Made by a program: the position numbers and the translations under genes. This document shows, in pieces, positions 40,401-49,855 of a stretch of DNA of 50,394 nt (position 1 is its first letter; each line of letters begins with the position of its first letter). The notes beneath the pieces are model-generated. The model had not been told where the DNA came from. It searched no databases and saw nothing but the letters and a program-made list of their open reading frames with translations. This stretch comes from Yersinia thracica (lineage in GTDB: Bacteria; Pseudomonadota; Gammaproteobacteria; Enterobacterales; Enterobacteriaceae): contig NZ_CABHXX010000120.1 of assembly GCF_902170565.1 (NCBI RefSeq), positions 1 to 50,394 of the forward strand. Direction: 5' to 3'.

Positions 40401-41748
40401 CTGGCAGCTCAGTAGCAAGGGTATTATCGACTAGATCTTTAACCGCGTCTTGGGCGGTAGCCAATTCATTGTTTTTGGCTGTCAGGTCAGTGTCCGCGTC
40501 GATTTTGGCCTGTTCTGCCTTAGGAAGAGTTGTCACAATAAGATCAAACTGCTCAGTTAACTTCTGCTTCTCAGCCTGTGCTTCAGTTACCGCTTGTTGA
40601 GCAGCTTCAGCCGCCTTGATAGCTTTATCTGCTGCTTCGGCTTTAGTGACAGCATCCTTTGCAGTAGCAGCTGCACCTTGTGCATCATTTTTAGCTTTTG
40701 TTGCTTGGGCGACTGCATCTGCTAGAGCCGATTTCTCATTATTAACGATGGATTTTTCAGCCTCAACAGTCGTTTTTTGAGTGGTTAGACCGTTTATTTC
40801 AACATCTTTATCTGCAACTGCTTTCTCAGCCGCCGCAATCGCATCCTCAAAGGCTTTGGCTAAATCGTTATAGGCTTTTTGATCCGCTATTGCTGTGTTT
40901 TTTATTGAGTCATCTGAGTTGCTAAGGTTACCTTTGGTGCTCTCATGCTTCTCCTTGGCTTTACCAATGTCTGCATTCTTATCAGCTTCTGCGGTGTCTT
41001 TATTGTCCTTGGCAGCATTAACAGCGGCTACTAAAACATTGGTTTTATTGTCATTAGCATCAGTTAATTCTTTATCTAGCTTAGTAATCTGCTCATCAAA
41101 TTTTTTAATTTTTGCTTCATGCTGCGTTTTTTCTTCATCCGCTGCTTCAGCCGCTGTTGTTTTCTCGATTAGAACGTTATTTTTTTCTTCAAGCTCTTTT
41201 TCTGACTTAGTAACCCGATCAGTGACTTGTGTTGCAATATCTGCATCGTCAGGTACTAACCCCAAAGCAGTAATGGCGCTGGTTTTTTCACTGTTTTTTG
41301 TAGATAAAGTGCTCTCTAGATTTTGTATCGCTGTTGCTTTTGCAGCGACATCTTTGTCGACAGCCGCTTTTAGTTTCTCCACATCAGCAACGTTTTGAAT
41401 CGCTTTTTTATTTGCCTCTGTTGCTAAATCAACGGCCTTTTGCGCATTTGCCGCCGCTGTTTTCTTCTCGTCCAACTTTTCTAAATTTTCTTGCCACTTT
41501 TCTTTCTGCTCCTGAGTAATGAAACCAGCTGTCAGGTAGTCACTTAGTTTTGCAAAGATACTTTTTTCTTCAGGTGCGCCGACGACGATGTTATCTGTTA
41601 CCAGAAAACTCCCGCCATTCGCGATACCTGGAGTTGCACCGGGCGTAAATTCTGTTGTTGATGCGGCTACTGCCCCACCTGACACCAGCGAAGAAATCAA
41701 AATCGATAATGGTAATAAACGCGTATTAAGTGTGTTGTGATGACTCAT
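37402..41748 (-). CDS. Autotransporter with coiled-coil N-terminus and repeat passenger
   Basis: This 1448-residue type Va autotransporter has a signal peptide (about 1-28, cleaved after GGAVA). A highly charged Ala/Lys/Glu/Asp region at about 60-455 has strong coiled-coil character (for example KTTAAEAADEEKTQHEAKIK). A beta-helix-type passenger follows at about 460-1080, built of Asn/Thr/Gly-rich repeats. Within it, units of about 38 residues (xNGTANNTTVKGGKFAVNK) occupy about 750-905, and three perfect GGTVIFDKNANI units occupy 937-972. A junction domain comes next, then the C-terminal barrel (about 1165-1448) ending VAYTF. The passenger lacks a recognisable protease triad, so adhesion or surface structure is the likelier role. 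The name of the ortholog is not known to me. The ribosome site is weak. Confidence 0.9.
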   Translation of the reverse strand: MSHHNTLNTRLLPLSILISSLVSGGAVAASTTEFTPGATPGIANGGSFLVTDNIVVGAPEEKSIFAKLSDYLTAGFITQEQKEKWQENLEKLDEKKTAAANAQKAVDLATEANKKAIQNVADVEKLKAAVDKDVAAKATAIQNLESTLSTKNSEKTSAITALGLVPDDADIATQVTDRVTKSEKELEEKNNVLIEKTTAAEAADEEKTQHEAKIKKFDEQITKLDKELTDANDNKTNVLVAAVNAAKDNKDTAEADKNADIGKAKEKHESTKGNLSNSDDSIKNTAIADQKAYNDLAKAFEDAIAAAEKAVADKDVEINGLTTQKTTVEAEKSIVNNEKSALADAVAQATKAKNDAQGAAATAKDAVTKAEAADKAIKAAEAAQQAVTEAQAEKQKLTEQFDLIVTTLPKAEQAKIDADTDLTAKNNELATAQDAVKDLVDNTLATELPAVDKTIAQSESGTVAAKTLAINTKVAGGTQDVEKDGKIIGSMVSEDGSVNLVVGAQAHDTVVNKGTINNNGGEDFGSIINDGGQLILAGTTTKDANGADVINIAVSQDAKILEGGTVTVGKDAEINNLSSTKGTVALKDGAKAFKTAIDGGTLTIEKGANAQYTSLIDAHLELIEGATADNTNVGVDAEFVLKDGAQTKSTKVEGDGKFTLEDGSSATGTMVFNGTVTVNDNAKIDNTLLSTHDAILDLKAGAIATNTQLTEATLDLIAGATADNTKLTEFSTFTLQDGAETKGTLINSNSQFIVNDNATASSTTLNSGEFRVNGTGAAKDTTVDGGKFIVNGTANNTTVTGGKFAVNKGATANATTLNSGEFSVAGTAKDSTVNGGKFVVNKDAIADITTLNSGDFIVNGTANNTTVKGGKFAVNKDAMADITILNSGDFIVNGTAKDTTVKGGKFNLMARAQAHKLMVENGSALISGHLVDATFNGGTVIFDKNANIGGTVIFDKNANIGGTVIFDKNANIDGTINANKDSIINLHEGVKTAKADLILAGKMELIAADIAQITAKSAGRAAFAGSAGQPAQFAFKNVKLAGGNIDMSKSNAQLTMASLAGKGSFKLGSTLNNHADAPLKVSGNADGSFDIQIDASGTQPANLNVVDVKGQNTAKFALSNGPVDLGNYKHSLVSDGKGGFKLAADKIAPTPSTAGIMAVANTMPVIFNAELSSIQNRLDKQTTAANESGVWLTYLNDSYDVKGTATDFNQKLSGVTLGGDKAIELGNAVLSMGGFASHTSSNIKSDYQSSGSVESNSLGAYAQLLSNSGYYFNSVLKTNQFKQNLSVTSQGKSATGAANFSGMGLAVKAGKHITFDTMYVSPYVALNTFSSGKNQYKLSNGMEAQSQGTRSTTGTLGMNTGYRFVLNNGAEIKPYAIFSVDHDLMASNKVMINKEIFDNSLKGTRANAGVGVNVNLTSNLSIGSEVKVSKGKNIATPMTINMGVAYTF
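38833..38940. repeat. Three perfect 36-bp tandem repeats in the autotransporter
   Basis: Three identical 36-bp units in a row at 38833, 38869 and 38905 encode GGTVIFDKNANI. Because units are multiples of three, copy-number change would keep the frame and lengthen the passenger. Confidence 0.97.
39040..39500. repeat. Degenerate ~114-bp repeats in the autotransporter passenger
   Basis: About four related units encode alternating TTLNSGEFxVNGTA and TTVKGGKFxVNKxA segments. The DNA units are similar enough for recombination. They cover about residues 750-905. Confidence 0.85.
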
Positions 41749-42182
41749 GGTTTTATAAGTTCCTATTTATAGGTTAATTTTTACAGATACGTACTAAAGC
41801 TTTTTAATAACGACAAAATGTTGGCTGAAATATAATGATCTGAAGGGGTTCTGCCTATTTATTAAAATATTAAATTCATTTTTTTATATTTATTTCATTT
41901 GGTGTTTTATTTATTTTCGGGTGAGCTACTGATAACATATTGTTTTATAAGTGATAAAATATTTCATTTCTCGGGTGGTTGTTTGGTGTTTTTATTTATT
42001 TAATTTTTTATTAAAAAAGTATTAAATAGGGTTTTTGTTCATTTGCGCTTATTTTCTTATTTTTATCTAAAACATATTCTATAAAAACAGAGAATATTTC
42101 CTATATAAAAGCGGTCGGTTTATCTGTCTATATTCCCTTTCAGGTGAATGCTATAATCTGGCTATCAACCAGGGAGAGAGAT
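41749..42182. other. AT-rich divergent promoter region
   Basis: These 434 bases separate the divergent autotransporter and yfhM genes. They are very AT-rich with long T and A runs, typical of H-NS-silenced regions, and must hold both promoters. I see no coding frame. CAGGGAGAGAG at the right end is the yfhM ribosome site. Confidence 0.55.
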
Positions 42183-45100
42183 ATGAATCACAACGGTTTG
42201 CAGCGGTTAATGTCGGGAATCAAACAGTGTCAGGCGGCTTTATTGGGCAGTGCCCTGTTCTTAAGTGGCGTGCTGCTATTAGCGGGCTGTGATGACGGGG
42301 ACAAAAATAAAGATGTTGCCGCTCCATCGGCTCCGGTCACCACACAGACCCGTGGACCGGCAGCCAAAGCTGCGGTGAGCAAACTAGATGATGCCAATAA
42401 GTTGGCGGAGCTGACAAAACAGCATGTGGGTCAGCCGCTAACCTTACTGGACGCCTCTGAGTTACAACTCGATGGTGCCAGTGCTATGGTGCTGACTTTC
42501 TCGCAGCCATTGGATCCCAAGCAAGATTTCTCCTCTTTGGTGCATTTGGTTGATACTGTTAGCGGCAAAATCGACGGGGCCTGGGAGCTGTCTGATAACC
42601 TGATGGAGCTGCGCTTACGCCATCTTAAACCTGAGCGTAAATTGCTACTGACTGTCGACAGCAGCTTGAAAGGGATTGGCGGTACTGAGCTGGGCAAACA
42701 ACAGCAACAGCAAATCACCACCCGCGATATCAAGCCGAGTGTCGGGTTTGCCAGTAAAGGTTCTTTATTGCCGGGTAAATTGGCACAGGGCTTGCCGGTG
42801 ATGGCGCTCAATGTTGATAGCATTGATGTTAACTTTTTCCGCATTAAGCAAAGTAGCCTGGCTAATTTCCTCGCCGCATGGCAATACCGCAGCGCGCTGT
42901 CGAATTGGGAATCGGACGAATTACTGAAAATGGCCGATCTAGTCTATACCGGCCGTTTTGACCTCAATCCTGCTGCCAATACCCGCGAAAAGCTGATGCT
43001 TCCATTAGCCGAAATCAAGCCGCTGCAAGAATCCGGTGTTTATTTGGCGGTGATGCAACAAGCCGGGCGTTACAGCTACACCAATGCCGCCACCTTATTT
43101 ACCCTGAGTGATATTGGTGTTTCGCTGCACAGCTACCATGACCGGATGGATGTCTTTACCCAAGCATTAGCAGGCGGGGCGGCCTTGAAAGGGGTGCAAC
43201 TGCAATTGCTGGATGAAAAAGGCCAAGTGCTGGGGCAGGTTGAAACTGACGTCCAGGGCCATGCGCAGTTGGAGAAGAATGCTAAGGCCAAGTTGCTGCT
43301 GGCTTCGCAAAACGGCCAAACCAGCTTGATTGACCTCAATACACCGGCGCTGGATCTGGCCGAGTTTGATATCGCCGGGCCGGAAGGTTTCCAGAAGCAG
43401 TTTTTTGCTTTTGGTCCGCGAGACCTTTATCGCCCCGGAGAAACGTTAATTGTCAATGGGTTACTGCGTGATGCTGATGGTAAACCTCTGACCACCCAGC
43501 CGGTTAAAGTCGATATTCTCAAGCCCGATAATCAAGTGGTGCGCAGCTTTGTCTGGCAGCCGCAAGCCGGTTTGTATCAATATCAATACGCCATTCCACA
43601 AGGCGGCCCCACCGGTGAATGGTCACTGCGCATGAATCTGGGCGATAACCAGCCGCGCCTGTATAAATTTAAAGTCGAAGATTTCCTGCCAGAGCGCATG
43701 GCACTTGAGATTGCCACCCATAAAGAACCCATTGCCACCGACAGCGAAGCGAGCTTTGCCATCACTGGCCGCTATCTTTATGGCGCTCCGGCATCCGGTA
43801 ACCGGCTGCAAGGGCAATTATTCCTGCGCCCACTGCGGGAAGCGGTAGCATCATTGCCCGGTTTTGAATTCGGTTCAGTTATTGAAGAAAATCTCTCGCG
43901 CACCTTGGATGAGTTTGATACCACACTCGACAGTGATGGCCAAACTGACATTGAAGTCGATAACAGTTGGCAGAATGCACAATCGCCGCTGAAACTGATT
44001 TTACAGGCCAGTTTGCTGGAATCCGGCGGGCGGCCCGTCACACGGCGCGCTGAGCAAGCATTGTGGCCAGCTGATGCGCTGGTGGGGATTCGCCCCTTGT
44101 TCAACAAGCAGCAAGTTTATGATTACCGCAGTGACAGCTATAAATCGCAGGCCATGGTTGATCAAGACACCACCGCTGATTTCGACATTGTTTATGCCAA
44201 TGCCGAGGGGGAAAAACTGGCGGTCAATGGTTTGAAAGTCAAACTGGTGCGTGAGCGCCGTGATTACTATTGGCAGTGGTCGGAAAGTGATGGCTGGCAG
44301 TCATTGTATGATAAAAAAGATCTGACATTGGCAGAACAGTCGGTGAATATTCCCGCCGACGGCAGCGCCAAGGTCAGCTTCCCAGTGGAGTGGGGCGCAT
44401 ATCGGATTGAGGTGAGTCATCCAGATAATGAATTAGTCAGTAGCTCCCGCTTCTGGGCAGGGTATAGCTGGCAGGATAATACCGGCGGCAGTGGCGCGAT
44501 TCGGCCCGATCAAGTCAAGCTGACACTGGATAAACCGGCTTATCGGCCGGGCGAAAAAGTAAAATTACACATTGAAGCACCGGCTGCCGGTAACGGTTAT
44601 TTGCTGGTGGAATCCAGTGACGGCCCATTGTGGTGGCAGGAAGTGACCATTCCGGCGGGGGGCGCTGAGGTTGAAGTGCCGATTAACAAAGAGTGGAATC
44701 GCCATGATTTATATCTTAGTGCGACAGTCATTCGTCCCGGTGATAAGTCACAGCAGGCGACCCCAAAACGCGCCATTGGTTTGCTGCATCTGCCGCTGGT
44801 GGATGAAACCCGCAAACTGGCGCTAGAGCTGGAATCACCTGAGCGTATTCGCCCGAATCAGACCTTGACGGTCAAGGTGAAAGCCAGCGGCACCGGTGCG
44901 CCGTTACCTGAAAAAGTGCAAGTGTTGCTGTCAGCGGTTGACAGCGGAATTCTCAATATCACGGATTACGTTACGCCAGATCCCTATGACGCTTTCTTTG
45001 GCCGCAAACGCTACAGTGCTGATCAATATGATGTTTATGGGCAATTAATTGAAGGGCAGGGGCGGCTGGCGAGCCTGCGTTTTGGTGGGGATGGGGATGA

Positions 45101-47234
45101 CGAAGATGCGCTTTCCCGTGGTGGTAAAAAGCCTATTACGGAAGTCACTATTGTAGCGCAACAGGCCCAGCCGGTGACCTTAAACGCACAGGGTGAGGGC
45201 ACCATTGAACTGGCTATCCCTGATTTTAACGGCGAACTGCGCCTGATGGCACAAGCCTGGAGCGAAGAAGATTTCGGTAAAGCGGAAGCTAAAGTGGTGG
45301 TCGCGGCCCCACTGATTGCCCAACTCGCCACCCCGCGCTTCCTGGCTGGCGGGGACAGTACCCAACTGGCATTGGATGTGAGTAATTTATCCGGCCAACC
45401 TCAAACTTTGTCACTTCAATGGGCCGCCAGCGATTTATTGGCACTCAATGGCGCACAAAACCAATCTATCTCGCTGGCCAATGGTGAGCGCAAAACAGTG
45501 CTGATCCCGGTGCGGGCCTTGAATGGCTTTGGGCAGGGTGATATCGGCCTGACCATCACCGGAATGGTTTTACCGAATGAAAAACGGCCGGATTACCAGC
45601 ATCATTGGAAAATTGGGGTGCGGCCCGCCTATCCGGCTCAGACTCGCCATTTCGCCAATGTGTTGCACAGTGGTGATAGCTGGAACTTGCCAGCAGAGGC
45701 CACCGCCGGGCTGGCCGCTGAAACCTTGCAAGGGAAATTGCTGATAAGCAGCCGGCCACCGCTCAATTTAGCGCGTTATATCAGCGAGTTATATGCTTAC
45801 CCTTATGGCTGTTTGGAACAAACAGTCAGCGGGCTATATCCCTCTTTGTACAGTAATTATGCTCAATTGACGGCGCTGGGTATTAAGGCCGACAGTGATG
45901 AAAAACGGCGCAAAAGTATTGATGTCGGTATCGAGCATCTGCTCAGTATGCAGCGCTATAACGGCGGTTTCGGCTTATGGAGCAATAATAGCCCGGAAGA
46001 ATTTTGGCTGACGGCTTATGCCACTGACTTCCTCTATCGCGCCAGCCAGCAAGGTTATAGTGTGCCGGTGGCGGCGCTCACTGCGGCGAATAATCGTTTG
46101 CAGCGCTATTTACAAGATCCGAGCCAAATTGAAATTCGTTACAGCGAACAAACTAAACATACTCGTTTTGCGGTTCAGGCCTACGCGGGCTTGGTATTGG
46201 CCCAACAGCAGCAAGCCTCATTGGGGGCTTTGCGCCAATTGTATAGCCGCAGCAATGATGCGCGCTCCGGTTTGCCGTTGGTGCAACTGGGCGTGGCGCT
46301 GAAACTGATGGGGGATATGCCACGGGCTAAAGAGGCCATTACCCAAGGGCTAAACACCAGCCGCAGTGATAAAGATTATTGGCTGGAAGACTACGGCAGT
46401 TCGCTGCGCGATGATGCGCTGATTTTAGCTCTGTTAACCGACAATAATTTACTGCCGGAAGCGCGTGATACCCGGCTATTGGCACTGTCTGATGTGCTGA
46501 CCAGCCGCAACTACCTGTCCACGCAGGAGAGCAATGCTATATTCCTCGCGGGACGCACATTGATGAATGGGGCGGAAACACCGTGGCAGGTGGCGATAGC
46601 GCCGCAAGTTGAGCCGATCGAGCAGGTAGCGGCATTGACGCAAAGCACGGCATTGAACCAAAACTGGTCGGCGCAACAGCTGGCGAGCGGAATGCAGTTA
46701 CAAAACCGTGGCGATGTTGCTGTGTATAGCCGCGTGGATATTGTGGGATATCCGCAGCAAACGCCCGCGCCATTCAGCAATAATTTACATATCACCCGCA
46801 GTTATATGGGGCTTGATGGTCAGCCGCTGCGCTTATCACAGTTGAAAAGTGGCGAGTTAGTTTTGGTGCATTTAGATGTCTGGGCCGATAAACGGGTGCC
46901 AGATGCGCTGGTGGTCGATTTGCTGCCCGCCGGTTTGGAATTGGAAAACCAAAACTTGGGCGACAGCAGTGCCAGTCTGGGGGAGAGCGCCAGCAGTGTG
47001 ACGGAGTTGCTGCAAGATATGCAGCAGTCGGATATTAAACATCAGGAATTCCGCGATGACCGCTATGTTGCTGCAGTCAATGTCGATGGATACCGCCACA
47101 CCACCTTGCTATATCTGGCGCGAGCGGTAACACCGGGAGTCTATCAGGTGCCTGCGCCACAGGTAGAATCTATGTATGTTCCGGACTGGCGAGCGCTGGG
47201 CAGCACGGTGTCGCAGCTCGAAATAGTGAAGTAA
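42183..47234 (+). CDS. yfhM: Alpha-2-macroglobulin-like lipoprotein YfhM
   Basis: YfhM is a periplasmic, lipid-anchored bacterial alpha-2-macroglobulin thought to trap proteases that breach the outer membrane. The start at 42183 has GGGAGAGAG upstream. An in-frame ATG 39 bp earlier has no ribosome site. This gives 1683 residues against 1653 in E. coli. The lipobox LLAGC has Cys near residue 36. Multiple MG domains are followed by the thioester motif YGCLEQ with Cys1210 intact, in the alpha-helical TED domain, so covalent trapping should work. PbpC follows, the usual partner, which repairs peptidoglycan. Confidence 0.96.
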   Translation: MNHNGLQRLMSGIKQCQAALLGSALFLSGVLLLAGCDDGDKNKDVAAPSAPVTTQTRGPAAKAAVSKLDDANKLAELTKQHVGQPLTLLDASELQLDGASAMVLTFSQPLDPKQDFSSLVHLVDTVSGKIDGAWELSDNLMELRLRHLKPERKLLLTVDSSLKGIGGTELGKQQQQQITTRDIKPSVGFASKGSLLPGKLAQGLPVMALNVDSIDVNFFRIKQSSLANFLAAWQYRSALSNWESDELLKMADLVYTGRFDLNPAANTREKLMLPLAEIKPLQESGVYLAVMQQAGRYSYTNAATLFTLSDIGVSLHSYHDRMDVFTQALAGGAALKGVQLQLLDEKGQVLGQVETDVQGHAQLEKNAKAKLLLASQNGQTSLIDLNTPALDLAEFDIAGPEGFQKQFFAFGPRDLYRPGETLIVNGLLRDADGKPLTTQPVKVDILKPDNQVVRSFVWQPQAGLYQYQYAIPQGGPTGEWSLRMNLGDNQPRLYKFKVEDFLPERMALEIATHKEPIATDSEASFAITGRYLYGAPASGNRLQGQLFLRPLREAVASLPGFEFGSVIEENLSRTLDEFDTTLDSDGQTDIEVDNSWQNAQSPLKLILQASLLESGGRPVTRRAEQALWPADALVGIRPLFNKQQVYDYRSDSYKSQAMVDQDTTADFDIVYANAEGEKLAVNGLKVKLVRERRDYYWQWSESDGWQSLYDKKDLTLAEQSVNIPADGSAKVSFPVEWGAYRIEVSHPDNELVSSSRFWAGYSWQDNTGGSGAIRPDQVKLTLDKPAYRPGEKVKLHIEAPAAGNGYLLVESSDGPLWWQEVTIPAGGAEVEVPINKEWNRHDLYLSATVIRPGDKSQQATPKRAIGLLHLPLVDETRKLALELESPERIRPNQTLTVKVKASGTGAPLPEKVQVLLSAVDSGILNITDYVTPDPYDAFFGRKRYSADQYDVYGQLIEGQGRLASLRFGGDGDDEDALSRGGKKPITEVTIVAQQAQPVTLNAQGEGTIELAIPDFNGELRLMAQAWSEEDFGKAEAKVVVAAPLIAQLATPRFLAGGDSTQLALDVSNLSGQPQTLSLQWAASDLLALNGAQNQSISLANGERKTVLIPVRALNGFGQGDIGLTITGMVLPNEKRPDYQHHWKIGVRPAYPAQTRHFANVLHSGDSWNLPAEATAGLAAETLQGKLLISSRPPLNLARYISELYAYPYGCLEQTVSGLYPSLYSNYAQLTALGIKADSDEKRRKSIDVGIEHLLSMQRYNGGFGLWSNNSPEEFWLTAYATDFLYRASQQGYSVPVAALTAANNRLQRYLQDPSQIEIRYSEQTKHTRFAVQAYAGLVLAQQQQASLGALRQLYSRSNDARSGLPLVQLGVALKLMGDMPRAKEAITQGLNTSRSDKDYWLEDYGSSLRDDALILALLTDNNLLPEARDTRLLALSDVLTSRNYLSTQESNAIFLAGRTLMNGAETPWQVAIAPQVEPIEQVAALTQSTALNQNWSAQQLASGMQLQNRGDVAVYSRVDIVGYPQQTPAPFSNNLHITRSYMGLDGQPLRLSQLKSGELVLVHLDVWADKRVPDALVVDLLPAGLELENQNLGDSSASLGESASSVTELLQDMQQSDIKHQEFRDDRYVAAVNVDGYRHTTLLYLARAVTPGVYQVPAPQVESMYVPDWRALGSTVSQLEIVK

Positions 47235-47241
47235 ACACTTA

Positions 47242-47272
47242 CTCCCCTTTTGCGGCACCGGTAAAAGGGGAG
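47242..47272 (+). promoter_or_regulatory. Perfect hairpin covering the pbpC ribosome site
   Basis: CTCCCCTTTT (47242-47251), an eleven-base loop, then AAAAGGGGAG (47263-47272) give a perfect 10-bp stem. The right arm holds the only good Shine-Dalgarno sequence for pbpC. No T-run follows, so it is not an ordinary terminator. Confidence 0.7.
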
Positions 47273-47285
47273 CGAAATAGTCTTG

Positions 47286-49622
47286 ATGCTAAAAACAGGC
47301 TTTTCCCGTCATTGCCGTAAATTTTGGCTGCTGGCGCTTATTGTTGTGCTGTTTCCGGCCCTATTGTGGCTGGCGGATAAACGCTGGCCACTTCCGCTGA
47401 CCGAAGTACAAATCGCGCGAGTGGTCACCGCCGAAGATGGCACGCCGTTATGGCGCTTTGCCGATACTGACGGGGTGTGGCGCTATCCGGTCACACTGCC
47501 ACAGGTTTCTCCTTATTATCTGCAAGCGCTGCTGACCTTTGAAGACCGCTGGTTTTATGCTCATCCGGGTGTGAACCCATTGGCGCTGGCCCGCGCTGCC
47601 TGGCAGGATTTACGTGCAGGTAAGATTCTTTCCGGCGGCAGCACAGTATCTATGCAAGTTGCCCGCTTAATCGACCCACATCCCCGCACGTTAGCCGGTA
47701 AACTGCGCCAAGTTTGGCGAACATTTCAGTTGGAATGGCACTTTTCTAAAGACCAAATTCTCGAAATCTACCTTAATCGCGCCCCTTTCGGCGGCACCCT
47801 GCAAGGAATTGGCGCGGCCAGTTGGACATATTTGGGCAAACCGCCCTCTGAATTAACCCCCGCAGAAGCGGCATTATTGGCCGCGTTGCCGCAAGCACCG
47901 AGCCGTTTGCGCCCGGATCGCTATCCACTGCGCGCTAAAGTTGCACGCGATAAAGTCTTAAGCCGATTGGCGGATTACCAGGTGTGGTCGGCGAAACAAG
48001 TGGCTGATATAAAACAAGAAGATATCTGGCTGGCCCCGCGTCAGGTGCCGCAATTAGCGCCATTATTGGCTCGGCGCTTGACCACGGGCAATCAGCGGGA
48101 AGTGATTCAAACCACAGTGGATGCCGGTTTACAGCGGCAATTGGAAGATATGGCCGCCGGTTGGCGTCATCAACTTCCCGAGAAAACGTCATTGGGATTG
48201 CTGGTGGTGGAGCACAGCAACATGAAAGTGCGTGCTTACCTCGGCTCGGTCGATTTTCAAGACGACCGCCGCTTCGGCCATGTGGATATGGTCAGCGCCT
48301 GGCGCTCGCCGGGGTCCACACTGAAGCCATTTCTCTACGCGATGGCCTTGGATGATGGCCTGATCCATGCAGAATCATTGCTGCAAGATGTGCCGCGCCG
48401 CTTTGGTGATTATCGCCCCGGCAATTTTGATACCGGATTCCACGGCCCGGTCAGTGCCAGTGAGGCATTAGTGCGCTCATTAAATCTACCGGCGGTGCAA
48501 TTACTGGAAGCCTATGGCCCGAAACGTTTTACGGCTAATTTGCGTAATGGCGGTTTGAACTTACGTTTTCCGCTGCACAGTGAACCCAGTTTGGCGGTGA
48601 TTCTGGGAGGAACGGGGTCACGGCTGGATCAGTTGGTCGCGGCATACAGTGCTTTTGCGCGCGGCGGAATGGCAGCCAGTTTGCGCTTCGAACCCCAACA
48701 GCAGGTGCAGGAACGGCGGTTATTTTCAGCGGGCGCGGCATGGATTACTCGGCGAATCATGGCGGGGGAAGCCCGGCCATTACCGGATGATATTTTACCG
48801 GCCACTGTGCCGCTGGCATGGAAAACTGGCACCAGCTATGGCTATCGTGATGCTTGGGCGATAGGTATTAACGCGCGTTATACTATTGGCGTGTGGGTCG
48901 GTCGGCCAGATGGCACACCGGTTGCCGGGCAGTTTGGTTACGCCACTGCCATCCCTATTCTCAATCAGGTCAATAACTTACTGATGACGGGGTTACAGCA
49001 AAATGGTCGCCAGTTGCCTCTTGATCCCCGCCCATCTTCTGTTAGCCGCGAAGAGATTTGCTGGCCGGGTGGGCAACCGCTCGCTGCGGGTGATAGCAAC
49101 TGTCGACAGCGGCGGCAAAGCTGGGTTCTTGACGGCACTTTGCCCCCAACCCTGGCTGCACCTGGTCAGGAAAATATGCAGGGTAGCCAACTCCGTGTGT
49201 GGTTAAATCCTCAAGGTAAACGAGTTGCGGCAGATTGCCCTGGTGCTAAGTCAGCACAATTAACGCTTTGGCCGTTGCCGCTTGAACCCTGGCTACCGCT
49301 GGCAGAGCGCCGTAGCCAAAGACTCCCTGCGGCCAGCAGTGAATGTCCGCCACAAGGTGATATTGAGGCGGCACCATTGTTGGTTTTAGGTATACGTGAT
49401 GGTGCGGTTGTGAAGCGATTGCCGGGCCAAAATCGTCTCGACCTTCGCTTAGAAGCGCAAGGTGGGCGTGGACAAAGATGGTGGTTCCTCAATGGGGAGC
49501 AGGTGGCAGTGACAGAGAATAATCAGTCGTGGATACAAACATTAACAACACCGGGCCGTTATCAGCTTAATATATTAGATGAAAGTGGGCAGGTGAGTAA
49601 TTTGGTATTTAGGTTGGATTAG
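47286..49622 (+). CDS. pbpC: Penicillin-binding protein 1C PbpC
   Basis: PbpC is a bifunctional class A PBP. The 778-residue protein has a membrane anchor (about 14-28), a GT51 glycosyltransferase domain (LTFEDRWFYAHPGVNPLALARA, then GGSTVSMQVARL), a transpeptidase domain with SxxK in SPGSTLKPF (about 343), SLN and KTGTSYGYRDAW, and a C-terminal BiPBP_C domain (about 690-778). A TTG one codon upstream is an alternative start with better spacing to GGGGAG, which itself lies in a hairpin. It follows yfhM by about 50 bp on the same strand. Confidence 0.96.
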   Translation: MLKTGFSRHCRKFWLLALIVVLFPALLWLADKRWPLPLTEVQIARVVTAEDGTPLWRFADTDGVWRYPVTLPQVSPYYLQALLTFEDRWFYAHPGVNPLALARAAWQDLRAGKILSGGSTVSMQVARLIDPHPRTLAGKLRQVWRTFQLEWHFSKDQILEIYLNRAPFGGTLQGIGAASWTYLGKPPSELTPAEAALLAALPQAPSRLRPDRYPLRAKVARDKVLSRLADYQVWSAKQVADIKQEDIWLAPRQVPQLAPLLARRLTTGNQREVIQTTVDAGLQRQLEDMAAGWRHQLPEKTSLGLLVVEHSNMKVRAYLGSVDFQDDRRFGHVDMVSAWRSPGSTLKPFLYAMALDDGLIHAESLLQDVPRRFGDYRPGNFDTGFHGPVSASEALVRSLNLPAVQLLEAYGPKRFTANLRNGGLNLRFPLHSEPSLAVILGGTGSRLDQLVAAYSAFARGGMAASLRFEPQQQVQERRLFSAGAAWITRRIMAGEARPLPDDILPATVPLAWKTGTSYGYRDAWAIGINARYTIGVWVGRPDGTPVAGQFGYATAIPILNQVNNLLMTGLQQNGRQLPLDPRPSSVSREEICWPGGQPLAAGDSNCRQRRQSWVLDGTLPPTLAAPGQENMQGSQLRVWLNPQGKRVAADCPGAKSAQLTLWPLPLEPWLPLAERRSQRLPAASSECPPQGDIEAAPLLVLGIRDGAVVKRLPGQNRLDLRLEAQGGRGQRWWFLNGEQVAVTENNQSWIQTLTTPGRYQLNILDESGQVSNLVFRLD

Positions 49623-49855
49623 CCTTATACCTATGACGTTAAATAATAATCTAATTTCATCTATTCCCATCTATTTTACGAAAATAATATGTTTGTAATA
49701 AAAATTATATTAATGACTAATTTTATTTTATTGTAATATGTTTGAAGTTACTTCCATATGAAACTTTTAAATAATCATATGTTTAATTTCATCAAAGTGT
49801 TTGTTGTAATTGGTTGATATTCATTAATTATAATAAATAAAATGTTGGAGGAAAT

